Made by a program: the position numbers and the translations under genes | The notes under the pieces: generated by a model | Database searches by the model: none | Told to the model about the DNA's origin: nothing | The model's input: only the letters and a program-made list of their open reading frames with translations | Shown: one piece after another, positions 42,733-51,614 of the stretch | How positions within the stretch are numbered: position 1 is the first letter of the stretch | How the letters are laid out: every line of letters begins with the position of its first letter | Origin: Methylotenera sp. | GTDB lineage: Bacteria > Pseudomonadota > Gammaproteobacteria > Burkholderiales > Methylophilaceae | Assembly (NCBI GenBank): GCA_021732405.1 | Contig: JAKFVB010000010.1 | Location: 1-53,582, forward strand | DNA length: 53,582 nt | Direction of reading: 5' to 3'

Positions 42733-44625
42733 CTAAAATTCTTGCTGAGATATCTCACTCATCGCATCCAAAGTGACCTCTTCGCCGTTTGATGGCGCGG
42801 TGACGATATGCGGTGTGACCAATAAAATCAGTTCACGTTGGGTTTTTTCTTCAACAATACGTTTAAATAAGTTACCCAAGAGTGGCACAGAACCTAGCAA
42901 TGGGACACTTTGCACTACATTGCTAGTACTGTTATCAATCAAGCCACCAATCGCGATAGTCAGGTTATCTTTAGCCACCACTGTGCCTTGAATATTAGAT
43001 GTGCGCACAGAGTCAACCGGCAGATTGACGACAGTTGTGCCGATTGGCACTGGAATAATGCTAGAAGCTCTGAGTAAAGTTGATGCATCTTGCTGAATGA
43101 GCAAGGTGACAGTGCCATCTGCATTGATTTTTGGCAAAATTTGTAAAGTGTTACCAATATTACGAATTTCGGTGACTGGAATAATAGCGGGCTGCCCTAC
43201 TGCTAATCCATTAGTAGCGCCTGCAACCGCATCAAAACCAGTAGTAATCACTTGCTCTGTACCCACAAAAACGCGGGCAGGCCTGTTATTGGTTGCCAGC
43301 AAAATAGGGGAGCTTAATGTGTTAATTTTGTTGTCTTCTTGCAGCAACTGAATGCGTGCGCGAATTCTGTCATTTAAAAACTGATAAACAAAAGTGCCGC
43401 CCTCTAAAGCAAAGTTACCCAAACCTAATATATTGCGGATGCCTGTTGATGGTGTTGTTGGGTCATTAAAAGCTGGTGGACCTGTTACTGGTGTGGAATT
43501 TGGGGCGTAATCCAAATCAAAAGATTGCCTGTATCGGTCGCCCACCTCTAATGATAAGATTTTCATTTCAAGTAACACTTGTGGCGTAGGCCTATCCATC
43601 TCTTTTACCAACGCAGATATATCATTAAGCGTTAGTACATCACTGGTGCGCACCAACATTAAGTTATGCTCGCGATTCAGTGTCACGTAGATGGGCTGCT
43701 GTGTTTGGTTGAAGCCTTTAAGCGCATCGGTCGGTAGTGTGCCGCCAGTGCCCTTTTGCTCAATATCTGCGTCTATTCTGCCCAATTTTTCTGCAGATAA
43801 TCTCTCAGTAATTTGCACAGTATTTTCGTTTTGATTAAATCCGCCAGCGCCGCCAATACCGCCCACTCCGCCTATGCCACCACCAAAAGCACCTCCCTGT
43901 CGGTTATTATTATTATTTTGCCTGCCGCCAAAGCCACCACCTATGGCGCCACCTAAGCCACCACCTGCGCGTGAAGTAATGCCAGCAGCACCCGCTGCAC
44001 CACCACCAATACCTCCGCCGCCTGCGCCTGCACCTCCTATTGTGGTTGGGTCTTCAACACCCAAGCTTAATAGCACGCGGTTTGGATACAAATCGCGTAT
44101 GGCTGTCGCAATAATGATGGGATTGGGATGGAAAATATTAAATACTTTGGTGACGTCATCGCGATAAATCACTAAATCGTTCTGATACTCTTCAGTCGTC
44201 ATGACCCTGTAAGACTGATTTTTGCTGTCTTGCCGATACCAGAGGCCAGTGGTTTTACTAATCAGCTCTAATGCATCCTTAACCGAAATATTTTGCAAAA
44301 AAATAGAAATTTCTTTTTTGGCAGCAGTTTCGGTAGCCACAATATTTAAGTTAGAAACATCGGATAGAGCGCGCATCACATCTGAAATTCTGGCCTGCTT
44401 AAAATCCAGCTTGCCGATGATGATATTTTCGCGATTATTGGCTGGCTTAATTGCTGGCGCAGCTGGGTCTAAAGCGATAATTTGCTCATTTGGGGATAGC
44501 GTTTCGGTAGCTGGTGGCTTTTCGGCGGGGATTACCGTTAAGGGCAACATCAATGTAATTGCGCATAAAAAGTGACTGCCAAAATCCTTTTTTTCACTCT
44601 TGCTTAACTGCTTTATTTGTTTCAT
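42733..44625 (-). CDS. Type IV filament/type II secretion secretin (GspD/MshL/PilQ family)
   Basis: A 630-residue outer-membrane channel. A signal-like N-terminus precedes an N0/STN-like domain (about 70-125, with L-E-L-I-S-K-T-T-G-L-W-Y-R), and a second N-domain (about 145-190). A Gly/Asn/Gln-rich insert spans about residues 193-268. The secretin core has A-R-I-Q-L-L-Q-E-D-N-K-I-N-T-L-S-S-P and the signature region V-A-K-D-N-L-T-I-A-I-G-G-L-I, then V-P-L-L-G-S-V-P-L-L-G-N-L-F and L-I-L-L-V-T-P-H-I-V. It resembles MshL-type secretins in size. GAGG precedes the ATG. It is fed by the PilP-like gene upstream. Confidence 0.9.
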   Translation of the reverse strand: MKQIKQLSKSEKKDFGSHFLCAITLMLPLTVIPAEKPPATETLSPNEQIIALDPAAPAIKPANNRENIIIGKLDFKQARISDVMRALSDVSNLNIVATETAAKKEISIFLQNISVKDALELISKTTGLWYRQDSKNQSYRVMTTEEYQNDLVIYRDDVTKVFNIFHPNPIIIATAIRDLYPNRVLLSLGVEDPTTIGGAGAGGGGIGGGAAGAAGITSRAGGGLGGAIGGGFGGRQNNNNNRQGGAFGGGIGGVGGIGGAGGFNQNENTVQITERLSAEKLGRIDADIEQKGTGGTLPTDALKGFNQTQQPIYVTLNREHNLMLVRTSDVLTLNDISALVKEMDRPTPQVLLEMKILSLEVGDRYRQSFDLDYAPNSTPVTGPPAFNDPTTPSTGIRNILGLGNFALEGGTFVYQFLNDRIRARIQLLQEDNKINTLSSPILLATNNRPARVFVGTEQVITTGFDAVAGATNGLAVGQPAIIPVTEIRNIGNTLQILPKINADGTVTLLIQQDASTLLRASSIIPVPIGTTVVNLPVDSVRTSNIQGTVVAKDNLTIAIGGLIDNSTSNVVQSVPLLGSVPLLGNLFKRIVEEKTQRELILLVTPHIVTAPSNGEEVTLDAMSEISQQEF

Positions 44626-44684
44626 TTACTTAACCTCAACATTACTTTTAATTCACACCAAAATAGTTGTTAACTATGTGCGCT

Positions 44685-45155
44685 TTAGCGCACGATAATC
44701 ACCTGATTCACTTGCCCGGTTTGCACGCGCACGCCGTTTGTATCGACCTTAATCACTTTAATCACGCCATTTTGGCCTATCGATTGCAAGCCAATTTCGT
44801 CACCTTCGCTCACCAAAAATACGCCTGCACCGTCTACTTCTAGCAAGGCCACAATTTTTTTAGCACCCCGATTCACAAAGCCTTTTAAGCGCATTCTGGG
44901 CACATTCTGCGCACCAAAACCTGCCACAAAACCCTGCCCGTTATTGGCTAAATTGGCTGATTGGTTGCCCACCTCTGCATACATGCGCTCGCTGGTGGTG
45001 AATGGGTCGCGCGGCGATGGCGGCTCTGATAAATTTTGCAACGATGCACCGTAGTTTGATGTATTAGGACTATTGATGACGCCCCCCGCTTGTGCAGATA
45101 GCGCGCACATCCATACGCATATTAAGAATATCTTAGCCACCAAAATCATCTTCAT
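44685..45155 (-). CDS. PilP/GspC/MshK-like periplasmic protein
   Basis: A 156-residue exported protein. Its signal peptide ends near L-S-A-Q-A-G. A linker with P-P-S-P-R-D-P-F (about 46-53) leads to a small beta domain (about 85-155) with L-K-G-F-V-N-R-G-A-K-K-I-V-A-L-L and F-L-V-S-E-G-D-E-I, the pattern of PilP and GspC homology-region domains. These connect the inner-membrane platform to the secretin. It sits between gspF (two bases) and the secretin (59 bases). Distinguishing PilP from MshK needs structural comparison. Confidence 0.8.
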   Translation of the reverse strand: MKMILVAKIFLICVWMCALSAQAGGVINSPNTSNYGASLQNLSEPPSPRDPFTTSERMYAEVGNQSANLANNGQGFVAGFGAQNVPRMRLKGFVNRGAKKIVALLEVDGAGVFLVSEGDEIGLQSIGQNGVIKVIKVDTNGVRVQTGQVNQVIIVR

Positions 45156-45157
45156 AC

Positions 45158-46375
45158 TTATACCTTTGCCAATGCAAACAGTGCTTGAAAAAATGCGTAA
45201 TACACAAAACCAACCATACCGCCAATCACCAATATCAGCGCGGGTTCTACCATGGCACTTAGGCGGCGAATACCCAATTGCAAACGCTCTTCGTAATAAT
45301 CGCCCAATTGATGCAACACGTTATCTAACGTACCCGTGCGCTCACCGACGGCAATCATTTGCGTCACAATGGTGGGGATACGCGGATGTTGCAGGCTGCT
45401 GGCTAAATCTTTGCCTGCTAAAATTTGATCAGATGCAGCATAGGTTTTATCGGAAATCACACGGTTACGAATCACTTTTGCGGTAATTTTTAAGGCATCC
45501 AACGCTGTTAAGCCACTACGTAACATCATCGAAAGTGACCACGTTAACTGCGCCATGGCGGCCACTGTCATTAACTTACCCAATACTGGCAAACGCAACA
45601 GCAGGTTGTGTAGTTTATAGCGACCTTCTTTGGTTTGATACATCAAGACCAAGCTGATGATGATGACGATAATAATTGCCAAAATATACAAGCCGTAGCT
45701 CACAAAAAATGCAGATAAATCCACCAAAAACTGGGTAGACGGCGGCAAGCCACGGCCTTTACCTGCAAAAAATTTAGCAAAAGCAGGAATAATCTTAATC
45801 ACCAAAAAGATAAACACGCCAATTGCCGCCAACACTACAATAATTGGGTAAATCATGGCGTTAATGGTTTGGGTTTTTAAAGCGGCTTTTTTCTCTAAAT
45901 GGTCTGCCAGCCTATCCATCACCAAATCTAGCTCACCTGTATTTTCACCTGCGCTAATCAAACTCACAGCAAGTGGCGGAAACACTTTTGGGTTTCTAGC
46001 CACTGCTTGCGATAGCGGAAAGCCATTTTCAATATCTGCAATCATCCTATCAATCACGCGTCCTAGCCTGCCGCTAGCCTGCGTACGGCCTAATTGCAAG
46101 GCCTGTAAAACAGGCAAGCCAGCGCGTAACATAAAGGTTTGCTGTTTAAAAAAGAAAATCAACTCTTGAGTAGAAACTGAGCGCCACTCGGTTAAGCTAC
46201 TCAAATCTAGTTCCTTGCTTAAACCTGCTTTTTTGTCTGTATCTTGCTCAATTTCTAATACAAAAATATTTTGCTGGCGCAAATTGGCAATCGCGGTGCG
46301 CGCATCACTGGCATCGGCACTACCTTTGATTTCTTTACCTAAATTATTGAGCGCTTTATATTGAAAGGTTGGCAT
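45158..46375 (-). CDS. Type II secretion/type IV pilus inner-membrane platform protein (GspF/PilC family)
   Basis: A 405-residue platform protein. An N-terminal F-Q-Y-K-A-L-N-N-L-G-K-E-I-K-G segment is typical. Two helical GspF domains (about 70-195 and 270-390) alternate with membrane helices at about 172-195, 220-245 and 375-398. Signatures include F-P-L-S-Q-A-V-A-R-N-P-K-V-F-P and S-A-G-E-N-T-G-E-L in the first repeat, and A-V-G-E-R-T-G-T-L in the second. It converts ATPase motion into pilin extraction. It lies 13 bases after the ATPase gene. Confidence 0.93.
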   Translation of the reverse strand: MPTFQYKALNNLGKEIKGSADASDARTAIANLRQQNIFVLEIEQDTDKKAGLSKELDLSSLTEWRSVSTQELIFFFKQQTFMLRAGLPVLQALQLGRTQASGRLGRVIDRMIADIENGFPLSQAVARNPKVFPPLAVSLISAGENTGELDLVMDRLADHLEKKAALKTQTINAMIYPIIVVLAAIGVFIFLVIKIIPAFAKFFAGKGRGLPPSTQFLVDLSAFFVSYGLYILAIIIVIIISLVLMYQTKEGRYKLHNLLLRLPVLGKLMTVAAMAQLTWSLSMMLRSGLTALDALKITAKVIRNRVISDKTYAASDQILAGKDLASSLQHPRIPTIVTQMIAVGERTGTLDNVLHQLGDYYEERLQLGIRRLSAMVEPALILVIGGMVGFVYYAFFQALFALAKV

Positions 46376-46388
46376 ATGCTGGCTCTAC

Positions 46389-48017
46389 TTAATGCTTTTT
46401 AATGGCCACATTTTGCAGCTCTGATAAAGAAGTACTGCCTGCCAACACTTTTACTGTGCCGTCATCCCACATACGATTTAAATTACCCGATGAAACAGCG
46501 TAAGCCTCTAATTCTTCTTCACCGGTGGCTTTTGATACCATTCGGGATAAACTTTCATCAAACCATAGCGTTTCATATAGGCCCAAGCGGCCTCTGTAGC
46601 CTTTGCCTTGGCAAGCGGCACAACCTACTGGCTCGTATACCGTGATTTGTTTGCCTTCTTGGCCTAATTGCATCGCTTCATCCGCGCTAGCAGTGCGCGG
46701 CTTTCTGCAATGTGGGCATAGTTTTCGCACCAATCGCTGTGCAATCACTGCATTCATGGTAGAGCCGATTAAATAAGGCTCACAGCCAATATCTGCCAAA
46801 CGTGATATCGTTCCTACGGCTGTGTTGGTGTGCAAAGTAGAAAAGACTAAATGGCCTGTCATGGCGGCTTTTAGTGCAACATCGGCGGTTTCTTCATCCC
46901 GAATCTCACCCACCATCAGCACATCTGGGTCGTGCCGTAATAGTGAACGTAGTGCGCCTGCAAAAGTGACTTTTGGGCCTGTTTGAATTTGCGAAATACC
47001 ATCCATCACATATTCAATCGGGTTTTCTACCGTCATGATATTCAGTTCTGGATTGTTAATCTCTTGCAGCGCGGCAAATAAAGTAGTGGATTTTCCGCTA
47101 CCAGTTGGCCCTGTTAGTAAAATCATGCCGAATGGTTTGCGAATGGCTTTTCTAAAATGCAGCATATCTTTTTCTGCCATGCCCAATAATGGCAGGGTTA
47201 GATTTTGCGCCTCTTGCCCCAGCAAACGCATGGTGACGCGCTCGCCTAATCTTGTTGGCGCAGTGGCAACGCGGATATTAAATTCGGTATCAATCGGCGC
47301 GGCTAAACGGTAGCTCATGCCGCCATCTTGCGGTTCACGCTGTTCGGCAATATCTAAATTTGCCAACACTTTTACGCGCGAAATCAATCCATTAGCCACA
47401 ATACCATCGGCATCGGTATGGTAATCCTGCAATTTGCCATCTACTCTTAAACGCACGCGCAGGCCAGATTCTTCTTGCGCTAAGTGAATATCTGAAGCGC
47501 GGCGCAAGTAAGCTTCTTTCAAAATATTATCCAGCATCGCGATTAAATCGGTTTCTACTGTTGCTGCAATACCTGATTGCGGCGCGCCGTTTAAATGGCG
47601 ATTCAACGCCACATTTAAGCTGCTTGGCTCTGCCACCACCGCTTGCACAGGCTTGTTGAGTAAACGCTGCAACGCATCTAATGTCGCCCTGTCATCTGGG
47701 TCGGCCGTGGCTACTTGCACCCAATCGTCGGTTTCTGCAACAGGCAATACTAACTTGCGCCTAGCCAACGCTTGCGGAACGCGTTTTAATAAGCTGGCTG
47801 GTGGTGTTAAGTTAATTGGGTTTACAAACGACAAACCGCGCAACTCTGCGGCTGCTTGATAAAAAGCCGAAACAGGCAAGCGGTAATGTGCTGCGATGAC
47901 CTCCAAAATGTCACTACGATTGCGTCTTGCATCAATACGCAATTTCGCTAACACCTCGCCCTCTATTAAGTGTTGGCGAAGCGATGCATCAATTAGCTGC
48001 TCTACACTAATTGCCAT
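46389..48017 (-). CDS. Type II secretion/pilus assembly ATPase (GspE/PilB family)
   Basis: A 542-residue hexameric ATPase powering filament assembly. It has a T2SSE N-terminal domain (about 1-130), Walker A G-P-T-G-S-G-K-S-T, Walker B with D-V-L-M-V-G-E-I-R-D-E-E-T, a His box (G-H-L-V-F-S-T-L-H-T-N) and the four-cysteine zinc site (C-P-H-C about 40 residues before C-A-A-C). The N-domain reads L-I-D-A-S-L-R-Q-H-L-I-E-G-E-V-L, without the R-L-G-x-x-L consensus that binds c-di-GMP in MshE. Cytoplasmic; it acts on the GspF protein encoded just downstream. Confidence 0.93.
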   Translation of the reverse strand: MAISVEQLIDASLRQHLIEGEVLAKLRIDARRNRSDILEVIAAHYRLPVSAFYQAAAELRGLSFVNPINLTPPASLLKRVPQALARRKLVLPVAETDDWVQVATADPDDRATLDALQRLLNKPVQAVVAEPSSLNVALNRHLNGAPQSGIAATVETDLIAMLDNILKEAYLRRASDIHLAQEESGLRVRLRVDGKLQDYHTDADGIVANGLISRVKVLANLDIAEQREPQDGGMSYRLAAPIDTEFNIRVATAPTRLGERVTMRLLGQEAQNLTLPLLGMAEKDMLHFRKAIRKPFGMILLTGPTGSGKSTTLFAALQEINNPELNIMTVENPIEYVMDGISQIQTGPKVTFAGALRSLLRHDPDVLMVGEIRDEETADVALKAAMTGHLVFSTLHTNTAVGTISRLADIGCEPYLIGSTMNAVIAQRLVRKLCPHCRKPRTASADEAMQLGQEGKQITVYEPVGCAACQGKGYRGRLGLYETLWFDESLSRMVSKATGEEELEAYAVSSGNLNRMWDDGTVKVLAGSTSLSELQNVAIKKH

Positions 48018-48106
48018 ATCTCGCCTTTAGGTGCGTGCGTGGCCGGCCAGTTTTTTGCGTATTTTTAAGCATTAAGTTTTAAGCCCAATCGCTACTGTAC
48101 TAATCA

Positions 48107-48874
48107 TTAAAGCGCCAATACTAAAGTGGCAGATAAACGTTGATTTAGGCCAGGCGGTGGCGCCTGTGGGGTTGGTGTCATTTGAAACTGCACAATCGTC
48201 ACCATCATTTCCATGCGCTTTAATTCTTCAATAAATCGCATCATGCCTGCATAAGTGCCTTCCATCACAAGCCGTTGCATGGGGCGCTCCATTGGACCAT
48301 TAATCGCCATTTTTTTAATCAGTGGTGTTGCTAGTTCTGGGCTTACTTGGTTGACGGTTAATGCCGCACTATTTACTCCTGCAGCGCGTCTGGCATTACG
48401 TGCACGGCGCTTGGCAGCATCTCCTTGTCTTTTCTGTGGTTGTGCAGTAGCTGATGCCGCGGCACTACCAGCTGGAGCAACTGGAGGCGGCACAGTCACA
48501 CGATATTCTTCATTGGTATTAATACGCACATAGGCATTGCGCGCCGCGTCTGAAATAGCCAGCCGCACTAAGGTGGTGTCGTCAGGCGGTGATAATCGTG
48601 CCTCCATATCAGCCATTAATGCGGTGGCATCAGATAGCTCAATATCTAATTCTTTTAGCTCTTTATTCAGTGTGATCGTGTCGTCAAAAGGCTCTTCTGG
48701 CACCTTGGTAGATTTCATCGCGGCATCCATCATTTCGGTATTTTTTTTGGTTTCACCAATCGCTTTATATGCAGGGTAAAAGCGCAAACCGCCATATAGG
48801 CCGCCCACAATAATCACCACGGTAACCAACACTAATACCTGCTCGCGCAGTGTCATTTTGCTTAAATTCATCAT
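48107..48874 (-). CDS. PilO/GspM-like inner-membrane assembly protein
   Basis: A 255-residue bitopic protein: a short cytoplasmic N-terminus, one membrane helix (about 12-32), a helical/coiled-coil part (about 40-105), a basic Ala/Arg-rich linker (about 136-166, with A-K-R-R-A-R-N-A-R-R-A), and a C-terminal ferredoxin-like part (about 185-255) with E-G-T-Y-A-G-M-M-R-F-I-E-E-L, the PilO pattern. It would pair with the PilN-like part of the upstream protein. The start lies two bases after the upstream stop. The basic linker is unusual for the family. Confidence 0.8.
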   Translation of the reverse strand: MMNLSKMTLREQVLVLVTVVIIVGGLYGGLRFYPAYKAIGETKKNTEMMDAAMKSTKVPEEPFDDTITLNKELKELDIELSDATALMADMEARLSPPDDTTLVRLAISDAARNAYVRINTNEEYRVTVPPPVAPAGSAAASATAQPQKRQGDAAKRRARNARRAAGVNSAALTVNQVSPELATPLIKKMAINGPMERPMQRLVMEGTYAGMMRFIEELKRMEMMVTIVQFQMTPTPQAPPPGLNQRLSATLVLAL

Positions 48875-48876
48875 TT

Positions 48877-50640
48877 CTATACGGGCTTTCCTGCTGGCGG
48901 GGTTGCGGTAGCTGGCTTATTTTCAGGCGTCTCGCTTACGCTTAACAGCCTAAATTGAATGTCGTAACCAAATAATCCCAAGCGCCCGACTTGCGCGCGC
49001 ACTATTGGGTCTTGCAACTCCATACCCAGAGGCGCCATGGAATTTTTGTAGGTTTGAATAAATTGTTGTGCCGATTTTTCGGTTAAGGCCCATGCAGAGA
49101 ACCGAATACCCAACTTTGCCGTCTCTTCAACCGAATTAATCACCACTTCATCTGTGACTGCGATACTTAAGTTATCCAGTAACTTTTTAACAAAATCGGC
49201 ACGGGTTGGTAGTTCTGATGCAAAAAAATCAAACCGCTCATTTAAACTGGTTAATGATGCATTTTTAGTTTTAATTTCTTCTTTCACTTTGTTTACCGCA
49301 TCTACTTTTGCTTGTGCTTTTGCCACAATCGCATCAAAGTCTTTTTTCTGCGCCGCGATTTTAGTGTGTTCGTTTTGCACCAGTTGGCCGCGCACAAATA
49401 GCGCTGCCTCCAGCCCGCCAATTAGCAGTAAAAAGGCCAAGCCTGCCGCAATAGCACGTACCTCAACCCTTTTAAATAAAGATGGTTTAGGGCCTTGCAC
49501 CAAAACACCCGCAATAGGCGATTGGCTTTTATCAAGTAACACATGCTGCGCCACGCCCTGCATACCTGCCGAAAGTTGCGCGTTAATTAATGGCACAGTA
49601 AACGTTTCGCGCCCAATCATAGCGGCTAATTGTTGACTAATTTGCTGGGCTGATTCCTGATTATTATCTTGCGCCGCAACCCAAAGCTGCTCAATTTCTG
49701 GCGTAATTAAGTGGTGATAGCTCTCAAGGCAGCTATCTAGCACACTCATAGCGGGGCGTTTTTGAGTATCAATTGCGTTTACTACGCCAGCCTGCAAACG
49801 CAATACCGCTTGCAAACCATGTGCAGATTCTAATAATAAAACAGAGTCTTTTGCAGGCATTAAGGCGGCAGCGCAACCCACTAGCGGAAACACACGACTT
49901 AACTCAATTTTATGGCTTAAAAATGCAGCCTCCCACTGGCGGACCAAGTTGGTATTAGCACCGCTCACCAACCAAGCAGCGTTTGCAGTATCTGCTTGCG
50001 CATGTTCAGGCTTTTGCTGATTATTTTGCGCAGCCCAGCCACATAAAATATCATCGCCATCTGCGCGCAACCAAGCTTGCCTTGCCACGCACTCATCCAC
50101 CTGCGCTTGGCTTACATAGCCTAAATCCACTGCAAATTCACCAAACCGCTTAAACGAATACATTGCGCCATGCCCACTGCCCAATCCTGATTTAGTTTTG
50201 CCTTGCTGCTGCGCAAGCACATCGGCCACTTGTGTTTCTGTGAGATAGCCTTTAGTGAGTAATAGCTGCCCAATAGACCAAGTGACCGCATACTGAATCA
50301 GCAAAGGATCCAGCTCCCAGCGAATTAGCTCTTGCATTTGCAAAGGGCTGCGCACTTGCTGATGTGAAATTGGCAACTCAACCATGGCAGATAGCACCGC
50401 AGGCGTTAGCAAAACTGCCTCGCGCCCTTGCCAGCCTTGCTCGCGCAGGCGTGTCAGCACCTCTTTTATGGCTTGTTGATAATCTAGCGCTTCAGATTTT
50501 GCAGAAAAATCCACCTTAAGTTGCTTGTTATGCCGACTTACCACCACTGCATTTAAGGCAAAAGCATCGGTTTCGCACACCAATATGGATGACTGATCAC
50601 CAAAAAATGGCAGCTGCTTTAAAACAGAGTTCAAATTCAT
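48877..50640 (-). CDS. Fused PilM/PilN-like assembly protein with MshEN-like insert
   Basis: A 587-residue protein starting at the ATG at 50640, which overlaps the upstream prepilin stop (ATGA). Residues about 18-110 and 215-380 resemble the actin-like PilM/GspL cytoplasmic domain. A membrane helix (about 395-417), a coiled coil (about 425-475) and a ferredoxin-like periplasmic part resemble PilN. Between the halves of the cytoplasmic part sit two motifs: S-I-G-Q-L-L-L-T-K-G-Y-L with Q-V-A-D-V-L-A-Q-Q (about 122-145), and R-F-G-E-F-A-V-D-L-G-Y-V with Q-V-D-E-C-V-A-R-Q (about 165-188). They follow the R-L-G-x-x-L-x3-G-x-(I/L)-L-x3-L-x2-Q layout of MshEN c-di-GMP-binding repeats. It anchors the platform to the PilO-like protein. 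Confidence 0.82.
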   Translation of the reverse strand: MNLNSVLKQLPFFGDQSSILVCETDAFALNAVVVSRHNKQLKVDFSAKSEALDYQQAIKEVLTRLREQGWQGREAVLLTPAVLSAMVELPISHQQVRSPLQMQELIRWELDPLLIQYAVTWSIGQLLLTKGYLTETQVADVLAQQQGKTKSGLGSGHGAMYSFKRFGEFAVDLGYVSQAQVDECVARQAWLRADGDDILCGWAAQNNQQKPEHAQADTANAAWLVSGANTNLVRQWEAAFLSHKIELSRVFPLVGCAAALMPAKDSVLLLESAHGLQAVLRLQAGVVNAIDTQKRPAMSVLDSCLESYHHLITPEIEQLWVAAQDNNQESAQQISQQLAAMIGRETFTVPLINAQLSAGMQGVAQHVLLDKSQSPIAGVLVQGPKPSLFKRVEVRAIAAGLAFLLLIGGLEAALFVRGQLVQNEHTKIAAQKKDFDAIVAKAQAKVDAVNKVKEEIKTKNASLTSLNERFDFFASELPTRADFVKKLLDNLSIAVTDEVVINSVEETAKLGIRFSAWALTEKSAQQFIQTYKNSMAPLGMELQDPIVRAQVGRLGLFGYDIQFRLLSVSETPENKPATATPPAGKPV

Positions 50641-51614
50641 TGAATATTCCAAGGGATAGTCGGTAACTGCGCGCGTGGGATTAGGGTGAAGTAATAAGGT
50701 TGGGTGTTGATGTGTGGTGCGGCGCAATCGCCGTCGTAAATCACTGAGTTATCGCATATCAACACTGCGGCATAGTTACCCATGTAATGAGGCAATCCAT
50801 CTGTTACATTAAAAGTCAAGGTTTGTTGACCAACAGCAGCAGCAATTGCCGCACTTTCTAAAGCTGGGTCTTCAATCGCACCATCCACAATGCGATAAAG
50901 TCTCAATACCAAGTCTTCGCTTGGTGCAACCGTGATTGGCTGGTCTAATTGCACGTTGATATTCGCCAGAGAAACTACGTAATCGTTTGGCTCAATCAAA
51001 TTGCCTGTGGCAGGATAATCTTCTTCAAATACTGCGCCAGGTGTTGTTACGCCTGATAGTCCATCTGCGCCATAACTTTGTACCGTTATGCCAGAAACAC
51101 CACTAATATCTACGCCAAATGACCAGCCATAGTTAACACTTGATAAATCGCCATTTCCCCAGCCATCTCTAAATCTGCGCGTGCCATCGCTATCTGGCAA
51201 AGTATCTAAATAGGGGCCGCGCCAGCCTGCGTTTAACGAAATAGTGACCACTGGCGATAAATCAGATGCAATCACCGCGCTTAAACCCCAAGCATCCTGT
51301 CCGCCTATTTCAATCAACTCTGTCAAATCAACTGGCAAGCGCCCCATATCGGCCACATAGCCACGTAACTCTGGCTGACCATTTAAAGTACGTCTGGTAT
51401 CGCCAATAATGGCTTGGCGAATTTGTTGCAAGCGGGTTTTGGTTTCATCAAAACGGCTTTGGTTGCCAATGCCGTCCACTAAAAAAGTAGTGGCTAAGGC
51501 CAAACTACTTAACACTAAAATAACCAGCAATAATTCCACCAAGGTAAAACCCTGTTGTGTTTGCTTGGTTTGAGCAAGATTGATTGGCTTGTGATTGTTC
51601 ATGCGCATACTCAT
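50637..51614 (-). CDS. Prepilin-like protein, GspG-type with C-terminal beta-rich extension
   Basis: A 325-residue prepilin. The leader ends Q-Q-G and the mature part begins F-T-L-V-E-L-L-L-V-I (type IV prepilin cleavage site and helix). A GspG-like core follows, with the characteristic G-W-R-G-P-Y-L and later D-S-D-G and G-W-G-N-G-D segments (about 125-155). The last 130 residues form an extra beta-rich region. The ATG at 51614 overlaps the previous stop (ATGA), which fixes the start. A longer TTG reading from 51626 is less likely. It is the third prepilin gene, directly before the fused PilM/PilN-like gene. Confidence 0.86.
   Translation of the reverse strand: MSMRMNNHKPINLAQTKQTQQGFTLVELLLVILVLSSLALATTFLVDGIGNQSRFDETKTRLQQIRQAIIGDTRRTLNGQPELRGYVADMGRLPVDLTELIEIGGQDAWGLSAVIASDLSPVVTISLNAGWRGPYLDTLPDSDGTRRFRDGWGNGDLSSVNYGWSFGVDISGVSGITVQSYGADGLSGVTTPGAVFEEDYPATGNLIEPNDYVVSLANINVQLDQPITVAPSEDLVLRLYRIVDGAIEDPALESAAIAAAVGQQTLTFNVTDGLPHYMGNYAAVLICDNSVIYDGDCAAPHINTQPYYFTLIPRAQLPTIPWNIQ

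Noticed and set aside
43874-44167. Plus-strand Pro-rich open frame
   Set aside because: It is the antisense reading of the Gly-rich insert of the secretin (GGN read as NCC), so the proline content is an artefact.
46389-48017. c-di-GMP binding by the N-terminal domain of the GspE-type ATPase
   Set aside because: The R-L-G-x-x-L repeats are not present in its N-domain. The better match is in the PilM/PilN-like protein.
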